Numbered from the stretch's first letter, positions 18,441 through 28,050 are shown. The stretch is 64,000 bases of DNA from Chryseobacterium arthrosphaerae (GCF_001684965.1 NZ_MAYG01000001.1:1302001-1366000); one strand, 5' to 3'. Translations and numbers: made by a program. Notes: generated from the sequence alone by a model not told the origin.

Positions 18441-19475
18441 ATGATTTTAAAAATTGTGCTATTATTCGCCGGAACTGTACTGGCATTCTGGATCAGCGCT
18501 ATCTCTGGCGGTGGCGCAAGCCTTATCCTGATTCCGGTTCTTAATTTGCTGCTTCCCGCATCATTAGTACCTTTCTCTCTTACGATAGGGACATTTACAA
18601 GCTCTGCATCCCGGATTGCGGTATTTAAAAAGCATATCAACTGGAAAATATTTTTGTGGTTTGTTCCGTTTTCTATTCCGGCTGTATTAGCAGGTGCCTG
18701 TCTTATCAAATATGTCAACCCGAATTATCTACAGCTTATTGTAGCTTTCTTCCTGATTGCCAATCTTCCGCAACTTTTTGCTTCTAAAAATAAGACTGAA
18801 GAAACAGGAAAAGAATATCCAAAATCAGTATTGGCACTTATCGGCTTTTCTGCAGGGTTCATTTCAGGAATTACCGGGGCGGTCGGACTTCTTTTTAACC
18901 GTTTTTATTTAAAATTCGGGCTTAAAAAGGAAGAAATTGTAGCAACCCGGGCAGCCAATGAAGTATGTCTCCACCTTATCAAGCTGATCATTTACATTTC
19001 ATTGGGATTGTATTCAAATACAGCGCTGTGGCTGGGAATAGTTATTGCGGTGGCGGCAATCATGTCTTCGTATACCGTAAAATATATCCTTCCGTATCTC
19101 AGTGAAAACCTCTTTAAGAAAATAGGATACGGGGCGATGGTGGTATCCGGGATTATCTTATTCACAGGAACTTCCGGGAAAATCATTGAACAGGATCAGA
19201 TTGTAGTGAACCATTTATCTACCCGACAGAAAAATGTGTATTCCATGTCCTGGAGAGATACCAAAATGGTACTTGAATATAAGGCGAGTAAAGGATTTGA
19301 ATTTGAAAAGAGTATTCAGCCTGAGGATCTGTCAGAAAACCTTAAGGAAAAATACCATACTCTGATGGAGCATTATGATGAAGTTCGTATAGAGAAAGTG
19401 TATGCTTTCGGGAAAGCGATTACTCATGAGTTTTATTGTTATAAGAATAATGTGCTGACCAGATTTAAAGTATAA
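18441..19475 (+). CDS. TauE/SafE (TSUP) family permease with extra C-terminal soluble domain
   Basis: 344 residues. About eight membrane helices in the first 250 residues with the TSUP repeat signature near the start (AISGGGASLILIP, about 20-32) and again in the second half (AGFISGITGAVGLLFN). Family members export or import sulfite, sulfonates or other small organic anions. The last 80 residues, after the final helix, are charged and soluble, which is longer than the family usually needs. The gene follows the histidine kinase after 95 bases and is co-directional, so it is probably under the same regulator. Confidence 0.85.
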   Translation: MILKIVLLFAGTVLAFWISAISGGGASLILIPVLNLLLPASLVPFSLTIGTFTSSASRIAVFKKHINWKIFLWFVPFSIPAVLAGACLIKYVNPNYLQLIVAFFLIANLPQLFASKNKTEETGKEYPKSVLALIGFSAGFISGITGAVGLLFNRFYLKFGLKKEEIVATRAANEVCLHLIKLIIYISLGLYSNTALWLGIVIAVAAIMSSYTVKYILPYLSENLFKKIGYGAMVVSGIILFTGTSGKIIEQDQIVVNHLSTRQKNVYSMSWRDTKMVLEYKASKGFEFEKSIQPEDLSENLKEKYHTLMEHYDEVRIEKVYAFGKAITHEFYCYKNNVLTRFKV

Positions 19476-19580
19476 TCAGGAGTTTACGAGACTGGAAAAG
19501 ACTGCGCAGTTTTTCAAAAGCATCAGTATTATCCGGAGAGATAAAAAAAATAGAAAAAGTAATAAGAAAAGACCAACAGG

Positions 19581-20327
19581 ATGAGAACAGCAAATAAAGT
19601 AGCAGCCGTCACCATACTTTTCTGGCTCATGAAAATTGTAGCGACGACATTAGGTGAAACGCTCGGGGATTTTATTTCCATGACCCTCAATTTAGGGTAT
19701 GTGGTGGGTATTCTGGTTACTCTTGCATTTTTCGTCATCATAGCAGCTGTACAGCTCAATGTAAAAAAATACATACCGGCGATATACTGGCTGGTGATTA
19801 CAGGAACAACGACTTTGGGAACGGAAATATCGGATTTTATTGACAGGACCTTAAAAACCGGTTATCTTGTGGGAAGCCTGATCCTGCTTTCAGGGCTCTT
19901 GATTTCACTGTTCCTGTGGTATAAGAAGTATGGAAACCTTGAAGTGTATCCGGTTTTTGAGCGAAATAAAGAACTCTATTACTGGACGGCGATCCTGTTT
20001 TCCAATAGCCTGGGAACAGCTTTTGGGGATTTCCTGAGTGATAATCTGGGATTGGGTTATATGACAGGTGCCCTGATTACCGGGCTGATCATATTGATCG
20101 TCATTGCCCTTCATTATTTTACGAAAATCAATCATGTCCTGCTCTTTTGGATTGCATTTGTTTTTACCAGACCATTTGGAGCTACCTTCGGAGATCTTTT
20201 GACGAAACCATTATCGAAGGGTGGGCTGGATCTCGGTACACTCAATGCTTCACTGATTTCTGTTTTCCTTATGATCCTCATGATTTTTATTTCGCAGAAA
20301 AGGCATAACAATGCTTCCAAAGAATAA
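19581..20327 (+). CDS. four-repeat integral membrane protein (COG4705-like)
   Basis: 248 residues, almost entirely membrane helices. The sequence is four copies of a 55-60-residue unit. Each begins with a W- or Y-containing helix followed by a core such as TLGETLGDF, TLGTEISDF, SLGTAFGDF and PFGATFGDL, then a G-Y-x-x-G turn before the next helix. The Asp of each core (GDF/SDF) is invariant, so four acidic groups would face one another inside the membrane. This matches the uncharacterised family COG4705 as I know it. Transport of a cation or metal is a guess from the buried acids. It lies 105 bases after the TSUP gene and 31 bases before the outer-membrane barrel. Confidence 0.8.
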   Translation: MRTANKVAAVTILFWLMKIVATTLGETLGDFISMTLNLGYVVGILVTLAFFVIIAAVQLNVKKYIPAIYWLVITGTTTLGTEISDFIDRTLKTGYLVGSLILLSGLLISLFLWYKKYGNLEVYPVFERNKELYYWTAILFSNSLGTAFGDFLSDNLGLGYMTGALITGLIILIVIALHYFTKINHVLLFWIAFVFTRPFGATFGDLLTKPLSKGGLDLGTLNASLISVFLMILMIFISQKRHNNASKE

Positions 20328-20358
20328 TTTCTATCTCAATAATAAAAGATTAACCAGA

Positions 20359-22779
20359 ATGAATAAAACAAAACTGCTGTTTTTCCCAACATGTATGATG
20401 ATTTCCACTGTGATTTCCGCGCAGACCAATTCCGTAACGGCTTCGGGAAAAATTATCAATAAAGATAAAGCCGCTTTGCCATATGTGAATATTATTTTAA
20501 AAAAAGAAAAAGACAGCACCTTTACGGCCGGAACCATTACCAATGAAGAGGGTAGGTTTTCTCTTTCGGGCATAAAACCTGATCATTATATTCTGGAAAC
20601 ATCCATTGCCGGTTACAATACACAGCTGCAACCCGTTTTTATAGGAAGTCTTTCTGAATTTCTGGAAATTCCTGCCATAGAGCTGACCCCAAAGGAAGAC
20701 AGAGAAACCAAAATAGAAACAGTCACCATTACGGCATCCAAAAAGAATGAAATCGACAGCCGGCTTGATAAAAAAACATATTCTGTAGCAGACAACATCA
20801 GCCAAAGCGGAGGATCTGTGCTGCAAAATATGCAGAATCTTCCCGGAATTACAGTACAGGACGGAAAAGTACAGCTGAGAGGAAATGATAAGGTAACGGT
20901 ACTGATTGACGGCAAACAGACTGCCCTTACAGGCTTCGGAAGCCAGACCGGATTGGATAACATTCCTGCATCTGCCATTGATAAGATTGAAATCATCAAT
21001 AATCCTTCGGCAAAATATGATGCCAACGGAAATGCGGGGATCATCAATATCATTATGAAAAAGAACAGGCAGAGCGGATGGAACGGAAAAGCAGGATTCA
21101 CAACAGGTTTGGGCTCACTTTGGATAAGAAAAGAAAATCTTCCGGACATAAGACCACAGTATACACAGACCCCGAAAATCAATCCTACAGTATCTGTCAG
21201 TTATAGAAAAAATAAAGTCAATCTCTTTTTACAGGCAGATAATCTGTATACGGAAACGCTTAATAAAAATGAATTTGTAACCCGTACCTATGATGACGGT
21301 ACAGTGATCAATTCCCAATTAAAAAGAAACAGAAATACCAATTTCTTTACCACCAAAGCCGGAATCGACTGGAATATGGATTCACAAAATACATTAATGG
21401 TTTCGGGGATGTATGGAAGTGAAAAAATCATTGACCGTGGAGACCAGCCATTCTTTAACGGTGACCTTTCCCAACGTCTGCGTCTGTGGCAGTTCCTTGA
21501 AGATGAACTGAAGACTACTGTGATGGGAACAGCTTCCTATCAGCATAAATTCAAAGAGGCAGGCCATGTATTGAATGTTGGGTTCAACTATACTTTTCAC
21601 AGAGAGGACGAAAAATATTTTTATGATAATTATCTTCCGGCTTCTACGGGAACGGATGCGTTTAAGCTATTATCGGACGAACAGGTCTATGATTTCAATG
21701 TAGATTACATAAAACCGTTAAGATACGGGAGAATAGAGACCGGAATAAAGCTCAGAAGCAGAAGCATTCCTACCAATATGAATTTTATCCCGGGAGCGAA
21801 TTCCGTTCTGGATGTTTCTGCAGGAGGGAAAGCAGATTATAAAGAATTTATTCCTGCCGTCTATGGAAACTATGTATTTGAAAATGAAAAATGGGAAGCA
21901 GAGCTGGGGCTCAGGCTGGAATATGTAAGAATTGAATATGATGTGAATCCCAATTATCCTACATATAAAAGTGACGGATACAATTATACACAGCCATTCC
22001 CGAACTTCAGGTTGGCCTATAAACTGGATGACCGCAATAAGTTCTCCGTATTTTACAACAGAAGGGTAGACCGTCCCAATGAGGTTGATATCCGGATCTT
22101 TCCGAAATATGATGACGCAGAGATCATCAAAGTAGGAAATCCGGCCTTACGTCCACAATTTACCAATTCCATTGAACTGGGTTATAAGCATACCTGGGAC
22201 AACGGATATCTGTATTCTGCGTTATACCATCGTTTTGCCAACGGAACGATCACCAGAATTTCGAGTACCGTTCCAGGAAGCAACCTTATCTATGCTCTGT
22301 TCCAGAATGCGGGAAGGAGTTACAATACAGGGCTGGAAGCTATCTGGAACCAGAAAATATCCGGAGTTTATTCCTTTAATGTGAACGGAAACCTCTACCG
22401 GAATCAGATCAGTGCATTTTCTGTCCAGAACCTGTATCCGAAACCCAATATTTTCTCAGCAGAGAAACAGACTGCAATTTCCGGAAATATCAAAATGAAT
22501 CATGTTTTTCATTTTGCAAAAGGCTGGGATGCACAGTGTACCCTTGTATATCTGGCGCCGGACATTATTCCGCAGGGTAGGATACAGTCAAGATTTTCAA
22601 TGGATGCAGGGGTAAAAAAATCGATCCAGAAAGGAAAAGGAGAGTTGTTTTTCAATGCTTCGGATCTGCTGAATACAATGGTTGTGAAGAAATCTGTTCA
22701 GGGGATGGGATTTGCGTATACGAGCAATGATTACTATGAAACGCAGGTCGTACGGCTGGGTTACAGCTATAAATTTTAA
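20359..22779 (+). CDS. outer-membrane beta-barrel protein, TonB-dependent-receptor-like
   Basis: 806 residues from the ATG at 20359, which gives a good signal peptide (cleavage after ISAQ). Upstream in-frame codons overlap the previous gene. An N-terminal carboxypeptidase-regulatory-like domain (about 20-105, with the GKI..A.LPYVNI and NEEGRFSL signatures) precedes a TonB plug (about 115-235, LPGITVQDGKVQLRGND and the end INNPSAKYDANGNAGIINI). The rest is a 22-strand-type barrel ending in the aromatic KF. This is the OMP_b-brl_3 class of Bacteroidota. Ligand unknown. It is 31 bases after the four-repeat protein and 31 before the PAP2 gene. Confidence 0.9.
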   Translation: MNKTKLLFFPTCMMISTVISAQTNSVTASGKIINKDKAALPYVNIILKKEKDSTFTAGTITNEEGRFSLSGIKPDHYILETSIAGYNTQLQPVFIGSLSEFLEIPAIELTPKEDRETKIETVTITASKKNEIDSRLDKKTYSVADNISQSGGSVLQNMQNLPGITVQDGKVQLRGNDKVTVLIDGKQTALTGFGSQTGLDNIPASAIDKIEIINNPSAKYDANGNAGIINIIMKKNRQSGWNGKAGFTTGLGSLWIRKENLPDIRPQYTQTPKINPTVSVSYRKNKVNLFLQADNLYTETLNKNEFVTRTYDDGTVINSQLKRNRNTNFFTTKAGIDWNMDSQNTLMVSGMYGSEKIIDRGDQPFFNGDLSQRLRLWQFLEDELKTTVMGTASYQHKFKEAGHVLNVGFNYTFHREDEKYFYDNYLPASTGTDAFKLLSDEQVYDFNVDYIKPLRYGRIETGIKLRSRSIPTNMNFIPGANSVLDVSAGGKADYKEFIPAVYGNYVFENEKWEAELGLRLEYVRIEYDVNPNYPTYKSDGYNYTQPFPNFRLAYKLDDRNKFSVFYNRRVDRPNEVDIRIFPKYDDAEIIKVGNPALRPQFTNSIELGYKHTWDNGYLYSALYHRFANGTITRISSTVPGSNLIYALFQNAGRSYNTGLEAIWNQKISGVYSFNVNGNLYRNQISAFSVQNLYPKPNIFSAEKQTAISGNIKMNHVFHFAKGWDAQCTLVYLAPDIIPQGRIQSRFSMDAGVKKSIQKGKGELFFNASDLLNTMVVKKSVQGMGFAYTSNDYYETQVVRLGYSYKF

Positions 22780-22810
22780 CAGAATAAGTAAATTAATACA
22801 TGTGATTAGG

Positions 22811-23620
22811 ATGAAAAAGTATTTTCAAAAAACATTGATCTGTATCATAACGGTAAGCGCAGCTTTAGGCCGGATCAGCGCCCAGAACACGAAAGATACT
22901 GTTGCTGTTCACGAACCTTTACAGGATAGTATACCAGCAGCCGGTATTCAAAAAAATAAGCTGAATTATAAAACCCTGATCATTCCTGCAGCATTGATAG
23001 GCTATGGAGTAGCAGGGTTAGCAATGGATAATCTGAAGAACCTTAACAGCTCTACCAGGACTGAAATCAACGAACATCAGCCTGCCCGCATAAAGCTGGA
23101 CAATTATACCCAATATGCACCGGCAGCAATGGTATACGGATTCAATGCCATCGGAATCAAAGGAAAGCACAATTTAAGAGACCGTACCATTATCTATGCT
23201 TCTTCCCAGTTGATTGTTGCCGCATTTACAATGCCTTTGAAATATATTGTAAAAGAAGAGAGACCGGATGGGTCAAACACCCTGTCTTTTCCATCAGGAC
23301 ATTCTGCCACAGCTTTTTCTTCCGCCCAGTTTATGTTCAGGGAATATAAAGACACTCATTTCTGGCTGAGTCTTTCGGGATATCCGCTGGCTATTTTTAC
23401 AGCGGTATACCGGATGCTGAATGATAAGCACTGGCTTGGAGACGTAGTAGCAGGTGCCGGTTTCGGAATTCTTTCCACAGAGCTTGCTTACTGGCTGTTT
23501 CCAAGAATTGATACCCTGCTGCTTGGAAAAAACAAGCCTAAAAATGCGCTGACATCCACGATGGTTATGCCATTCTATCAGAACAAAACAGTAGGGATAG
23601 GTATTGTGAAAACTTTTTAA
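22811..23620 (+). CDS. PAP2-family phosphatase, exported
   Basis: 269 residues from the ATG at 22811, with a signal peptide ending at ISAQ. All three PAP2 motifs are present in order: the K-x6-RP motif in KYIVKEERP, PSGHS with the catalytic His, and the last motif in YRMLNDKHWLGDV. Such enzymes remove phosphate from lipid pyrophosphates or from lipid A on the periplasmic side. A lipid A or undecaprenyl pyrophosphate substrate is inference from its neighbours (two-component system and outer-membrane barrel), with which it is co-directional at 31 bases. Its C-terminal Phe and signal peptide suggest an envelope location. Confidence 0.88.
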   Translation: MKKYFQKTLICIITVSAALGRISAQNTKDTVAVHEPLQDSIPAAGIQKNKLNYKTLIIPAALIGYGVAGLAMDNLKNLNSSTRTEINEHQPARIKLDNYTQYAPAAMVYGFNAIGIKGKHNLRDRTIIYASSQLIVAAFTMPLKYIVKEERPDGSNTLSFPSGHSATAFSSAQFMFREYKDTHFWLSLSGYPLAIFTAVYRMLNDKHWLGDVVAGAGFGILSTELAYWLFPRIDTLLLGKNKPKNALTSTMVMPFYQNKTVGIGIVKTF

Positions 23621-23644
23621 TAAAAATGATTATCATTCATTACA

Positions 23645-24448
23645 TCATACAACCTTTGCCTTACGGATAACTTTGGCCAGTAATCCCGGAAAAAATCTTT
23701 TCAGCCAGGCACCCAATATTTCTTTACCGCCTATTGCCTTTTGTCTTTTCTGCTTTTCAATGGCATGAAGCATTTTTCCTGCAAAAACACCTACAGGCAT
23801 TCCCTGTTGTGTGGCATTATCCATTGTTCCCTGCTGTGATCCGTCTCCGGTGACGGCGTGTATAGAAATATCGGTTTGTATAAATCCGGGGCAGATCATG
23901 GTAATCTGAATATTATGATCATACAGCTCTGCCCGTAAGGCATCAAAAAAACCATGCAGGGCATGCTTTGCACCGGCATATCCGCTTCTCATAGGTGCCC
24001 CGAATATTCCCATCAGGCTGGAAACAACAGCAATCTGCCCGCTGCCATTTTTAATCATATAGGGAAGAACGGCTTTGGTAAGAGCTACGGTTCCGATATA
24101 ATCCACTTCTATTAAATGTTTATCCACTTCTATATCCGTTTCTATCGCTAAAGAACGTTGCGATAATCCCGCATTGTTTATAAGAAGATCAATTTTACCG
24201 AATTTTTCTATTGCTTTTGCAGCTATATCCGGCATATTCTTATAATCGGCAAGATCCAGGGGAAGTACGGCAAACCTGTTACCGGGAAGTCCTGCTTTTT
24301 CTGCTACAGTAAAGAGCTGTTCTTTTTTCCTTGATGAAAGAATGATTTTGGCCGTAGATTTTGATGCCAGTTCTTTTACCAGAGCTTCACCTATTCCTGA
24401 AGAAGCACCTGTGATCCAAATGACTTTATCATTAAAATAATGACTCAT
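23645..24448 (-). CDS. short-chain dehydrogenase/reductase
   Basis: 267 residues. Classical SDR motifs: TGASSGIG (about 13-20), NNAG (about 91-94), the Ser in VVSSLMG, and YAGAK (about 154-158). It resembles the DHRS7-like group of bacterial SDRs with a short basic C-terminus (LKRFFPGLLAKVIRKAK). NAD(P)-dependent alcohol or ketone conversion, substrate unknown. It starts 22 bases downstream of the flavoprotein dehydrogenase stop on the same strand, so the two are probably one transcript and may act on one substrate class. Confidence 0.88.
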   Translation of the reverse strand: MSHYFNDKVIWITGASSGIGEALVKELASKSTAKIILSSRKKEQLFTVAEKAGLPGNRFAVLPLDLADYKNMPDIAAKAIEKFGKIDLLINNAGLSQRSLAIETDIEVDKHLIEVDYIGTVALTKAVLPYMIKNGSGQIAVVSSLMGIFGAPMRSGYAGAKHALHGFFDALRAELYDHNIQITMICPGFIQTDISIHAVTGDGSQQGTMDNATQQGMPVGVFAGKMLHAIEKQKRQKAIGGKEILGAWLKRFFPGLLAKVIRKAKVV

Positions 24449-24470
24449 AGGAGTATGTTTATTATTAAGT

Positions 24471-26132
24471 TTATTTCAGTCCGGCAATATATTTCCCGGC
24501 TTTCATTCCTGAAAAGATACATCCGCCCAGGAAGGTTCCTTCCAGCGCCCGGTAGCCATGCATCCCGCCGCCGCCAAAACCTGCCGCTTCTCCTGCCGCA
24601 TACAATCCTCCAATGATACTGTCATCAGCCCTCAGAACCTGTCCGTTAAGATTAGTTTTAATGCCGCCCAGTGTTTTACGGGTCAGAATATTAAGACGTA
24701 CCGCAATCAAAGGACCATTTTCCGGATCCAGAATTTTGTGGGGAGCAGCCACACGGCCAAGTTTATCTCCGAGATAATTGCGGGTATTCCGGATATAGTT
24801 CACCTGGGTATCCTTAGAAAACTTATTGTCCAGTTCCCGGTCTCTGGCTTCAATCTGTGCTTTTATTTTTTCATAGTTTAAAAGATGATCTCCTGACAGT
24901 TGATTCATCCTAGCCACCAGATCTTCCAGATTGTCTGATACAATGAAATCTTTCCCATGCTCCTTAAACGCTTCTACGGGTCCCGGTGCTTTTTTGCCAA
25001 AGATTCTTTTAAGGAAGAGAGAATAGTCCTTATTGGTAATATCAGGATTCTGTTCTGAACCTGAAAGGGCAAATTCTTTTTTAATAATTTTCTGGGTAAG
25101 GATAAACCAGGAATAAGAATAGCCTGTTTCCTGTATATATTTTAAAGTTCCCAGTGTATCAAATCCCGGCAGAAACGGGGCAGGAAGCCGTTTTCCTTTC
25201 GCATCAAACCATAGGGAAGAGGGTCCGGGCAAGATCCGGATTCCGTGATTGGGCCAGATGGGGTTCCAGTTTTGCAGACCTTCGGTATAATGCCACATTC
25301 TGTCACGGTTGATAATATCAGCACCGGCGGTTTCTGCAATACCAATCATTTTTCCATCCACATAAGCCGGTACTCCGCACACCATGTTCTCAGGGGCTTT
25401 TCCAAGTCTTTCGGGCCAGTTTTTACGTACAAGCTCATGATTGGCGCCAATGCCTCCGGAAGCAATAATAATATTTTCAGCAGTATATTCAAATGATGAA
25501 ATTACATTTCTGTTGGTTTCAGCACCTCTTTCTTTATTATCATTCTCAAGGATATCTCCTTTTAAGCCTCTGACCTTTCCGTTTTCTACCATCAGCTCAG
25601 TGACTCTATGCCTGAATTTCATCTGTAAAAGTCCTTTTTCTTTAGCCTGATACGCTTTTTCCACAAAAGGTTTTACAACACCGGTTCCGGTACCCCAGCT
25701 GACATGAAAACGGGGAACTGAGTTTCCGTGGCCTGTTGCAGATCCGTCTCCGCGCTCTGCCCAGCCAACCATAAACATCAGCTTTATCCCAAGCCGGGAG
25801 ATATAGCTGTATTTCTCACCGGCAGCAAACTTCAGATAGGCTTCGGCCCATTGACGGGGCCAGTAATCTTCTTTACGGTCAAAGCCGGCAGTTCCTTTCC
25901 AATCCTGCAGGGCGAGCTCATAAGAGTCTTTGATGCCCATTCTCCGCTGTTGTGGAGAATTGATCAGAAAAAGCCCTCCGAATGACCAGAATGCCTGTCC
26001 ACCGATATTCTCTTCTGTTTCCTGATCCAATATAAGAACCTTTTTCCCGGCATTGGTAATTTCCATAGCGGCTGTAAGTCCTGCGAGTCCGGTTCCTATG
26101 ATGATGGCATCAGGCTGGAATTTTTCTTCCAT
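24471..26132 (-). CDS. FAD-binding dehydrogenase (KstD/fumarate-reductase flavoprotein type)
   Basis: 553 residues from the ATG at 26132; the in-frame extension upstream lacks similarity to any domain. Dinucleotide motif IIGTGLAGLTAA at about 12-23, then IGGQAFWSFGGLF typical of the COG3573 group. The C-terminal FAD contacts are in GGLYAAGEAAGFGGGGMHGYRALEGTFLG, near residue 520. The family is related to 3-ketosteroid delta-1-dehydrogenase and fumarate reductase, but these long members have no assigned substrate. First gene of a two-gene unit with the SDR downstream. Confidence 0.87.
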   Translation of the reverse strand: MEEKFQPDAIIIGTGLAGLTAAMEITNAGKKVLILDQETEENIGGQAFWSFGGLFLINSPQQRRMGIKDSYELALQDWKGTAGFDRKEDYWPRQWAEAYLKFAAGEKYSYISRLGIKLMFMVGWAERGDGSATGHGNSVPRFHVSWGTGTGVVKPFVEKAYQAKEKGLLQMKFRHRVTELMVENGKVRGLKGDILENDNKERGAETNRNVISSFEYTAENIIIASGGIGANHELVRKNWPERLGKAPENMVCGVPAYVDGKMIGIAETAGADIINRDRMWHYTEGLQNWNPIWPNHGIRILPGPSSLWFDAKGKRLPAPFLPGFDTLGTLKYIQETGYSYSWFILTQKIIKKEFALSGSEQNPDITNKDYSLFLKRIFGKKAPGPVEAFKEHGKDFIVSDNLEDLVARMNQLSGDHLLNYEKIKAQIEARDRELDNKFSKDTQVNYIRNTRNYLGDKLGRVAAPHKILDPENGPLIAVRLNILTRKTLGGIKTNLNGQVLRADDSIIGGLYAAGEAAGFGGGGMHGYRALEGTFLGGCIFSGMKAGKYIAGLK

Positions 26133-26254
26133 TTTTATGAGGTGTTTTTGTTGAATAATACTTGATCTAAAAGTATAAAATATTTGTACACCAATGCGGT
26201 AAGGAAGTTTAAAAAAATAAAATTTCTGATCAGAAGACAGTCTCTGCAAAACTT

Positions 26255-27370
26255 TTATGCTGTAAAATCAAATTCAGCCTGGGCTCCTAAATCTATCAGC
26301 TGCTCATAATCCTTTTGAAGCCATTTGTAATATCCGTTCCTAAAGAGAATCCGGTTACTTTTACTCAGTTTCAGTGCCTCAGCTCCAGAAAGATGATGCT
26401 CTTTTTTAAGCAAAGCAATAATTTTCATTTTATTCGGACCGATATCTGTAATGTATAAGTTGGCTTCTCTCCAGTCTGACAGGTCATTTATCTTTTCTTC
26501 AACAGCTTCTTCTGACATTTCTTCCTGGTTTTCGATCGCTTCATAAACTTCTTTCCAGAAAGGATTTCCAGAGTCTTTATAAGGTTTGAAATAGTCTGAT
26601 AAAGCTTTTTTATCCCATCTCACAGCATGCACATCATCTATTATTTTCTGAAAGTCTTCTAAAGAATCGGCAATTTTCAATGGTTCCCAATATCCCTGTC
26701 CGTGATAGGCAAAATATACCGGAAACCCGGCAGCATGTTCATTTAAATCAACAAAAAAAGGATCAGCAAAATAATTGGTAGCCAATACAATCCAATCAGG
26801 TTTGAAGTCACCCGGAGCATTTCCGGTAAGGTCTTTATTTTCAACCGAATTGTAATGATAACCATCCTGAAAATAATAGATCTGTTCTGGCACAGCATAG
26901 TTTTCAGGTAGGGAAAGTCCTTCTGTTATTATAGCCTTTTCAAGAAATTTTAAAATCTCAGGATAAGATGAGATTCTCTGAAACAGAATATCATTGCCTA
27001 TGGCTTTTTTATTATGTTCTCCGGGTGGTAAAGTGGCCTGTGCCTGATCAAAAGGAAACCTGCGCTGCATCCAATGCAAAAGATCCCGGTCCAGAACCTT
27101 CAGTAATTCTTTCTGTAAAACCCCATACGAACTTAGATAAACTTTGGGATCATTTTCTTTTTCTGATATGACAGCGACCTGTCCGCCGGAATCATCAGCT
27201 ACGGGAATATAACCGGGAAGAAATTCTTCAAACTGATACGTATCATACCGTTCCCGGACCTCTTCCCGGTTCCGGAATACACGCACCACACCAGCAACGA
27301 TCTCTTCATCAGATTCTTTGGTAAAAACTTTTATAAATTCCAGCCAATGGTTGGGAAAACGGATTTTCAT
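26255..27370 (-). CDS. SUKH (SMI1/KNR4) family protein with C-terminal L7/L12-like domain
   Basis: 371 residues. Residues about 25-75 read as the core of a SUKH domain (FEEFLPGYIPVADDSGGQVA and YLSSYG). A second copy lies at about 185-250, with DWIVLATNYFADPFFVDL and FPVYFAYHGQGYWEPLKIA. The last 55 residues (KIIALLKKEHHLSGAEALKL to LGAQAEF) follow the pattern of the ribosomal L7/L12 C-terminal fold. SUKH proteins are often immunity proteins of polymorphic toxin systems, but many in Bacteroidota are stand-alone housekeeping-like proteins. No toxin gene is visible next to it, so an immunity role is only a possibility. Confidence 0.75.
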   Translation of the reverse strand: MKIRFPNHWLEFIKVFTKESDEEIVAGVVRVFRNREEVRERYDTYQFEEFLPGYIPVADDSGGQVAVISEKENDPKVYLSSYGVLQKELLKVLDRDLLHWMQRRFPFDQAQATLPPGEHNKKAIGNDILFQRISSYPEILKFLEKAIITEGLSLPENYAVPEQIYYFQDGYHYNSVENKDLTGNAPGDFKPDWIVLATNYFADPFFVDLNEHAAGFPVYFAYHGQGYWEPLKIADSLEDFQKIIDDVHAVRWDKKALSDYFKPYKDSGNPFWKEVYEAIENQEEMSEEAVEEKINDLSDWREANLYITDIGPNKMKIIALLKKEHHLSGAEALKLSKSNRILFRNGYYKWLQKDYEQLIDLGAQAEFDFTA

Positions 27371-27599
27371 AAAGATGAAATAAGGTTAAATAATTCAGAA
27401 AAGGCCATCAACAGGCAGTTCTTATCTACGAAAATACAAAAAGTGGATTTATTGCAAAAAAAAGTAAGTCCTTATTCTGGGGTATGAACCAGGCACATTT
27501 AATGTTATTCTTATAACTCCTAAAATATTCTGATCCTGAAAAATCTTTCTAAAGGATAATTTCCTGTCATCAGTTACAGAAAGCTCAACAAAACATTTT

Positions 27600-27607
27600 T
27601 ATCTTTG
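27600..27607 (+). promoter_or_regulatory. -7 promoter element of rhodanese/TlpA unit
   Basis: TATCTTTG, a perfect TAnnTTTG. It overlaps an in-frame GTG at 27607, which therefore cannot be the start; transcription should begin near 27612, about 10 bases before the ATG at 27622. Confidence 0.65.
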
Positions 27608-27621
27608 TGAAAAATAGAAGT

Positions 27622-28050
27622 ATGAAGTATTTGCTTATTATTGCGTGCTTTGTCTGCTCTGTATTCAGCCAGGCACAGCAAAAACAGGATCCATGGAAAG
27701 AAAGCCAGCTGATGGATCCCGCCTTGCTGGCATCGAGAATTGAGAAAAAGAAAACGAAAGATCTGGTCATTATTTCGGTAGGGCCTGAAGCTATTATCAA
27801 AGGTTCTGTAGACATCGGCCCCACCCGTGAACCTGAAAATCTGGAAAAATTAAGAAATTACCTGAAAGATATTCCAAAAGACAGGGAAGTGGTTATCTAC
27901 TGCGGATGCTGTCCTTTCGTAAAATGCCCTAATATCCGTCCGGCTTTTAATTTACTGATGGAGATGGGCTTTAAAAATGCGAAACTTCTGAACCTTCCGA
28001 AAAATATCAAAACAGACTGGTTAGATAAAGATTATCCTACAAATGATTAA
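27622..28050 (+). CDS. exported rhodanese-like protein with unusual Cys-rich active-site loop
   Basis: 142 residues from the ATG at 27622, chosen because the upstream GTG lies inside the promoter. Signal peptide ends at SQA (about residue 18). The fold is rhodanese-like: LVIISVGP, a central insert, then VVIYCGCCPFVKCPNIRPA (about 92-110) where the active-site loop of a rhodanese should be, followed by the last helix and KLLNLP. The loop holds four Cys (C-x-C-C-x4-C) instead of one, suggesting redox or sulfur-relay chemistry in the periplasm, which is inference. The next gene, a thioredoxin-like protein, overlaps its stop or starts within two bases. Confidence 0.78.
   Translation: MKYLLIIACFVCSVFSQAQQKQDPWKESQLMDPALLASRIEKKKTKDLVIISVGPEAIIKGSVDIGPTREPENLEKLRNYLKDIPKDREVVIYCGCCPFVKCPNIRPAFNLLMEMGFKNAKLLNLPKNIKTDWLDKDYPTND

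Noticed and set aside
23618..23640. AATGATTATCATT resembles a Fur box
   Set aside because: It lies between the ends of two convergent genes with no promoter in front of either, so it is probably chance in AT-rich DNA.
27607..27609. GTG start for the rhodanese-like gene
   Set aside because: It overlaps the last base of a perfect -7 promoter element, so it would not be in the transcript.
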